NCBI GenBank assembly: GCA_002311915.1
Contig: DCAF01000077.1
Location: forward strand, 9,760 to 34,274
Reading direction: 5' to 3'
DNA from: Sulfurovum sp. UBA1140
GTDB taxonomy: Bacteria; Campylobacterota; Campylobacteria; Campylobacterales; Sulfurovaceae
DNA length: 24,515 nucleotides
Made by a program: the position numbers and the translations under genes. Below, in pieces: positions 21,780 to 24,515 of the stretch. The notes beneath the pieces were generated by a model. That model was not told the origin of the DNA, did no database searches, and saw nothing but the letters and a program-made list of their open reading frames with translations. How positions within the stretch are numbered: the stretch's first letter is position 1; every line of letters starts with the position of its first letter.

Positions 21780-22979
21780 ATGAAAGTTTATTTGGACAAT
21801 AACGCCACTACAATCGTAGATCCACAAGTAAAATCGGTGATGGACCCTTTTTTTGTAGAGAAATATGGTAACCCTAATTCACTCCATGCGTATGCAGGTG
21901 AGACACACCCTCACTTAAAAACGGCAATGGAGAAAATCTATGCAGGAATTCATGCTCCCAAAGAGGATTCGGTGGTTATTACTTCATGTGCGACCGAGAG
22001 TAATAACTGGGTTCTAAAAAGTATCTATTTTGAGTATATCTTAACGGGTCGAAAAAATCACATTATTATAAGTGAAGTTGAACACCCATCAATTATCGCA
22101 ACGGCGAAGTTTATAGAATCAATGGGGTGTCGAGTAACGTACTTGCCAATTAACCACGAGGGGCTTATCGAAGCACAGAGTGTTCGTGATAATATTACCT
22201 CTAAGACAGCATTGGTTTCTATTATGTGGGCAAATAATGAGACAGGAGCAATTTTTCCTGTAGAAGAGATTGGTCAGATTTGTGAAGATAAGAAGGTTCT
22301 TTTTCATACCGATGCCGTTCAAGCCATTGGTAAACTGCCTGTTGATGTTCAGAGTTTTCCTGTAGATTACTTGACCTTTTCTGCTCATAAGTTTCATGGA
22401 CCAAAAGGGGTTGGTGGACTCTATATTAAAAAAGGTAGAGAGCTTATGCCTCTGCTTCATGGTGGTTCACAGATGGGTGGTTACCGTTCAGGTACACTCA
22501 ATGTGGCAGGAATTGTGGGCATGGGTAAAGCGATGGAACAAGCAGTTGATTCTTTAGATTATGAGATGGAAGATATTCGAGAAATGCGTGATGCCTTTGA
22601 AGATGAACTGCTTAAAATCAAAGATACTTTTGTGGTAACACCACGAGATAAACGAACACCAAACACCACGCTTATTTCTTTTAGAGGAATTGAGGGTGAG
22701 TCGATGTTGTGGGATATGAACCGTGCAGGAATTGGAGCGAGTACAGGGTCTGCTTGTGCGAGTGAAGATTTGGAAGCTAACTCGGTAATGGAAGCAATAG
22801 GTGCAGATGATGACTTGGCTCACACAGCCATTCGATTCTCATTAAGTAGATATACCACACAAGAAGAGATGGATTATACACTAAAAGTTGTAAACAAAGC
22901 AGTTGAGCGACTTAGAGAAATCTCTAGTTCGTATGCGTATGCTCCAGAGGGTCACGAGAGTGGTCTTACAGGACATTAG
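21780..22979 (+). CDS. nifS: Cysteine desulfurase (NifS type)
   Basis: A 399-residue PLP enzyme that removes sulfur from cysteine and supplies it as persulfide for Fe-S cluster assembly. The N-terminal YLDNNATTIVDP and the HVEHPS-like SEVEHPSI motif are present. The PLP lysine is Lys204 in FSAHKFHGPKG, and the persulfide Cys326 is in GSACASEDLEANSV. The gene precedes nifU, as in Helicobacter and Campylobacter, where this pair is the housekeeping Fe-S system rather than a nitrogenase-specific one; no nif structural genes are seen. A palindrome lies upstream (21742-21756). The spacer to nifU holds a repeat (22987-23064). Confidence 0.95.
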   Translation: MKVYLDNNATTIVDPQVKSVMDPFFVEKYGNPNSLHAYAGETHPHLKTAMEKIYAGIHAPKEDSVVITSCATESNNWVLKSIYFEYILTGRKNHIIISEVEHPSIIATAKFIESMGCRVTYLPINHEGLIEAQSVRDNITSKTALVSIMWANNETGAIFPVEEIGQICEDKKVLFHTDAVQAIGKLPVDVQSFPVDYLTFSAHKFHGPKGVGGLYIKKGRELMPLLHGGSQMGGYRSGTLNVAGIVGMGKAMEQAVDSLDYEMEDIREMRDAFEDELLKIKDTFVVTPRDKRTPNTTLISFRGIEGESMLWDMNRAGIGASTGSACASEDLEANSVMEAIGADDDLAHTAIRFSLSRYTTQEEMDYTLKVVNKAVERLREISSSYAYAPEGHESGLTGH

Positions 22980-22986
22980 GCTTTGA

Positions 22987-23064
22987 AATCGGAGTGTTTA
23001 CACCCGAAAATATTGAAAAAAATAGTTGTGTAAAATATGAGGCGAGGCTAAAGCCATCGTTTCC
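22987..23064. repeat. Copy B of modular repeat inside the nifS-nifU spacer
   Basis: Inverted module alpha (22987-23004, 17 of 18 positions as in 16163-16180) lies eight bases after the nifS stop; inverted module gamma follows at 23044-23064 (19 of 21 as in 16204-16224). Module beta is not recognisable here. The order alpha-then-gamma on this strand is permuted relative to copy A, as expected if units were once in tandem. Confidence 0.6.
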
Positions 23065-23089
23065 AAAATAAAAAACAAAGGAATATAAT

Positions 23090-24061
23090 ATGGGAATGGA
23101 CAGTTTAATAGGTGGTACCATTTGGGATGAGTACAGCCAAAAAGTAACGGATTTAATGAATAACCCACAAAATATGGGTGAGATTACACAAGAAGAAGCA
23201 GATGAGATGGGTGCAACCCTTATTGTTGCAGATTTTGGTGCAGAGAGTTGTGGAGATGCCGTTCGTTTATACTGGGCAGTACATCCAAAAAGTGATGTAA
23301 TTATGCTCTCAAAGTTTAAAAGTTTTGGTTGTGGTACAGCCATTGCGAGTAGTGACACCATGGCAGAACTTTGTAAAGGTAAAACAGTTGATGATGCTGT
23401 TAAAATCACCAACATTGATGTTGAAATGGCAATGCGTGACAATCCTGAAACTCCTGCTGTTCCACCACAAAAGATGCACTGTTCGGTAATGGCATATGAT
23501 GTTATTAAAAAAGCAGCGGCTCTATACAAAGGTGTTGATATGGAGAGCTTTGAGACCGAGTTTATTGTTTGTGAGTGTGCAAGAGTATCGCTTTCAACCC
23601 TTAAAGAGGTAATCCGTCTTAATGACCTTACTACCGTTCAGCAGATTACTGACTATACTAAAGCTGGAGCATTCTGTAAGTCATGTATCAGACCTGGTGG
23701 ACACGAAGCAAAAGAGATTTACTTGGTTGATTTAATAGCAGAGTATGAAAAAGAGAAGATGGCTAAAACAGCTGACAGTTTAGCAGGTGGTGGTGCAGTT
23801 GATTTTGCACAGATGAGCGTGGTTCAAAAACTTAAAGCCGTAGATAGAGTAATAGATGATCATATTCGTCAGATGCTAATTATGGATGGTGGTGATATGG
23901 AAATTTTAGACATCAAAGATAATGGTGCCAATTTTGATATTTATATCCGTTACTTGGGTGCTTGTAGTGGATGTGCCAGTTCAAGTACAGGAACACTCTT
24001 TGCTATTGAAAATATTCTTAAAGAGAAATTGGATGAGAATATTCGGGTTTTACCGATATAA
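23090..24061 (+). CDS. nifU: Fe-S cluster scaffold protein NifU (three-domain)
   Basis: A 323-residue scaffold for Fe-S assembly. An IscU-like domain (about 10-145) has Cys54 (ESCGD), Cys81 (FGCGTAIASSD) and Cys131 (HCSVMA) as cluster ligands; a central Bfd-like 2Fe-2S domain has Cys161, Cys163, Cys196 and Cys199 (VCECARVS...FCKSCIRPGG); a C-terminal Nfu domain (about 240-323) has Cys292 and Cys295 (GACSGCASS). All expected cysteines are intact. AAAGGA precedes the ATG. The N-terminus SLIGGTIWDEYSQKV is like Campylobacterota homologues. It works with NifS and follows it in an apparent operon interrupted only by a repeat. Confidence 0.96.
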   Translation: MGMDSLIGGTIWDEYSQKVTDLMNNPQNMGEITQEEADEMGATLIVADFGAESCGDAVRLYWAVHPKSDVIMLSKFKSFGCGTAIASSDTMAELCKGKTVDDAVKITNIDVEMAMRDNPETPAVPPQKMHCSVMAYDVIKKAAALYKGVDMESFETEFIVCECARVSLSTLKEVIRLNDLTTVQQITDYTKAGAFCKSCIRPGGHEAKEIYLVDLIAEYEKEKMAKTADSLAGGGAVDFAQMSVVQKLKAVDRVIDDHIRQMLIMDGGDMEILDIKDNGANFDIYIRYLGACSGCASSSTGTLFAIENILKEKLDENIRVLPI

Positions 24062-24076
24062 AACTTTGAAAAACTC

Positions 24077-24150
24077 GGAATCGGAAGGCTTTGCCTCCGT
24101 TTTTCGGGCGTAAATTCCAAAAATTAAGATTGCATATTCAAAACCTATGG
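24077..24150. repeat. Copy C of modular repeat downstream of nifU
   Basis: A degenerate gamma-like segment (24077-24097, ending in GGCTTTGCCTC), an alpha-like GGGCGTAAA (24106-24114), then module beta with flank (24115-24150), 29 of 36 positions equal to 16179-16214. It begins 15 bases after the nifU stop. Module order gamma-alpha-beta is again a circular permutation of copy A. On the minus strand it reads as a peptide with EYAILIFGIY, similar to the EYAICIFGIG of copy A. Confidence 0.55.
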
Positions 24151-24268
24151 AGAGTTAAAAGATTCCGTGGATAATATCAAAGATGATGACGATGATAAAA
24201 AAGTTGAGGTAAAGAGTGAAGTAGCAAAAGCTAAAGTTACAACTTCAGAAGATGTTACTACCAAGTAG
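24131..24268 (+). pseudogene. Short acidic/lysine-rich coding remnant or small gene
   Basis: An open frame ending at TAG 24266-24268. From GTG 24167 it gives 33 residues rich in Asp, Lys and Val (DNIKDDDDDKKVEVKSEVAKA, then TSEDVTTK). Upstream it continues without start or ribosome binding site into the repeat, where a TAA closes it. The composition looks like the C-terminal tail of a longer protein, perhaps cut off by insertion of the repeat. A terminator follows 26 bases later, as would suit a real gene end. I do not recognise the parent protein. Confidence 0.35.
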
Positions 24269-24294
24269 CATAATCCTCATTATAAGTAAAACTA

Positions 24295-24329
24295 CAGCTA
24301 GAACTAACTCTAGCTGAATTTCTTTTTTT
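24295..24329 (+). terminator. Rho-independent terminator
   Basis: CAGCTAGA (24295-24302) pairs perfectly with TCTAGCTG (24309-24316) around ACTAAC, followed by AATTTCTTTTTTT. It probably ends the nifS-nifU transcript and the short remnant before it. Confidence 0.8.
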
Positions 24330-24429
24330 CAAAGAAGATATTTAGAGTAAACTCTCCATTTTCAAATCAATTTTACAAGTAATTTTCACTTTTTCCCCTT
24401 ATCGTGCTATAATCAAAAAAAGGCAGTTT

Positions 24430-24489
24430 ATCTTGTCAATTACCTCTCCCAATCCTTGACGGATAGGGAGGAGGGTTGATTGACAAGAT
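24430..24489. repeat. Long imperfect hairpin near window end
   Basis: ATCTTGTCAAT (24430-24440) is the exact complement of ATTGACAAGAT (24479-24489). The interior is also partly complementary: ACCTCTCCC with GGGAGGAGGGT and AATCC with GGAT, around TTGAC. This gives a ~60-base foldback. It could be a structured RNA end, a small miniature element or the start of something outside the window. Confidence 0.55.
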
Positions 24490-24497
24490 TAAGTAGA

Positions 24498-24515
24498 GAC
24501 AAGGCATGCCTTGTC
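24498..24515. repeat. 18-base perfect palindrome at the window edge
   Basis: GACAAGGCATGCCTTGTC is a perfect palindrome ending exactly at the last base. It is preceded by AGTAGA, so the palindrome may continue into TCTACT outside. Short palindromes of this GTAGAGAC...GTCTCTAC shape are known as dispersed small repeats in several bacteria; here I see only this copy. Confidence 0.55.

Noticed and set aside
22966..23529. A long minus-strand frame opposite nifU
   Set aside because: It is antisense to a fully conserved NifU and has no plausible domain or ribosome binding site.
21780..24061. A nitrogen fixation locus because of nifS and nifU
   Set aside because: No nifHDK or other nitrogenase genes are present; in Campylobacterota this pair is the general Fe-S assembly system.

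Overview
The window looks like chromosomal DNA of a Campylobacterota (epsilonproteobacterial) member, probably a free-living Sulfurovum/Sulfurimonas-type organism. The grounds are the AT-rich sequence, the adjacent rpsT-prfA pair, the rpmI-rplT pair without infC, and a nifS-nifU pair whose NifU begins with a SLIGG...WDEYSQKV-type N-terminus as in that phylum. The genus is an inference. No tRNA, rRNA, transposase or CRISPR array was seen.

Layout. 1-1997: a partial minus-strand gene for a predicted DNA-binding protein with a structured leader, a PDC-like four-helix membrane protein, and a repeat-bearing spacer. 1998-3991: rpsT, prfA and a convergent single-domain PAS protein. 4269-8434: an apparent exported cassette of two paralogous lipoprotein zinc metalloproteases and a small secreted protein. 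8459-10890: a HAD-family phosphatase, a bactofilin on the other strand, and rpmI-rplT. 11105-13974: an envelope-sensing operon (FecR-domain protein, OmpA-type lipoprotein, CHASE2/HD-GYP c-di-GMP phosphodiesterase). 13969-16117: a convergent NlpC/P60 lipoprotein, a small lipoprotein and a ferredoxin:thioredoxin reductase-rhodanese fusion. 16118-17203: a repeat, then a second copy of the leader plus DNA-binding gene first seen at the left edge, followed by a small overlapping gene. 17205-18270: a membrane protein and a truncated UDP-glucose dehydrogenase-like protein, both minus. 18592-21576: an OmpA-domain protein, a DUF4153 membrane protein and convergent folE. 21780-24061: nifS-nifU with a probable Rrf2/IscR-type operator. 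24062-24515: repeats, a short acidic coding remnant, a terminator and two palindromic elements running to the window end.

The most unusual signals are these. (1) Two paralogous genes about 16 kb apart share their proteins and also a leader of nested inverted repeats, with arms that differ in sequence but stay complementary. One hairpin covers the ribosome binding site and competes with an upstream partner, which suggests a translational switch or autoregulatory operator; the second copy carries an in-frame stop at codon 5. (2) A modular, permuted ~62-bp interspersed repeat occurs four times in intergenic DNA, three copies just behind genes and one between nifS and nifU. (3) There is a tandem pair of HExxH lipoproteins with near-identical catalytic DNA, and an FTR-rhodanese fusion.

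Much of the window is envelope and signalling biology (five predicted lipoproteins, two OmpA-domain proteins, bactofilin, HD-GYP, PAS) placed among conserved translation, folate and Fe-S cluster genes.
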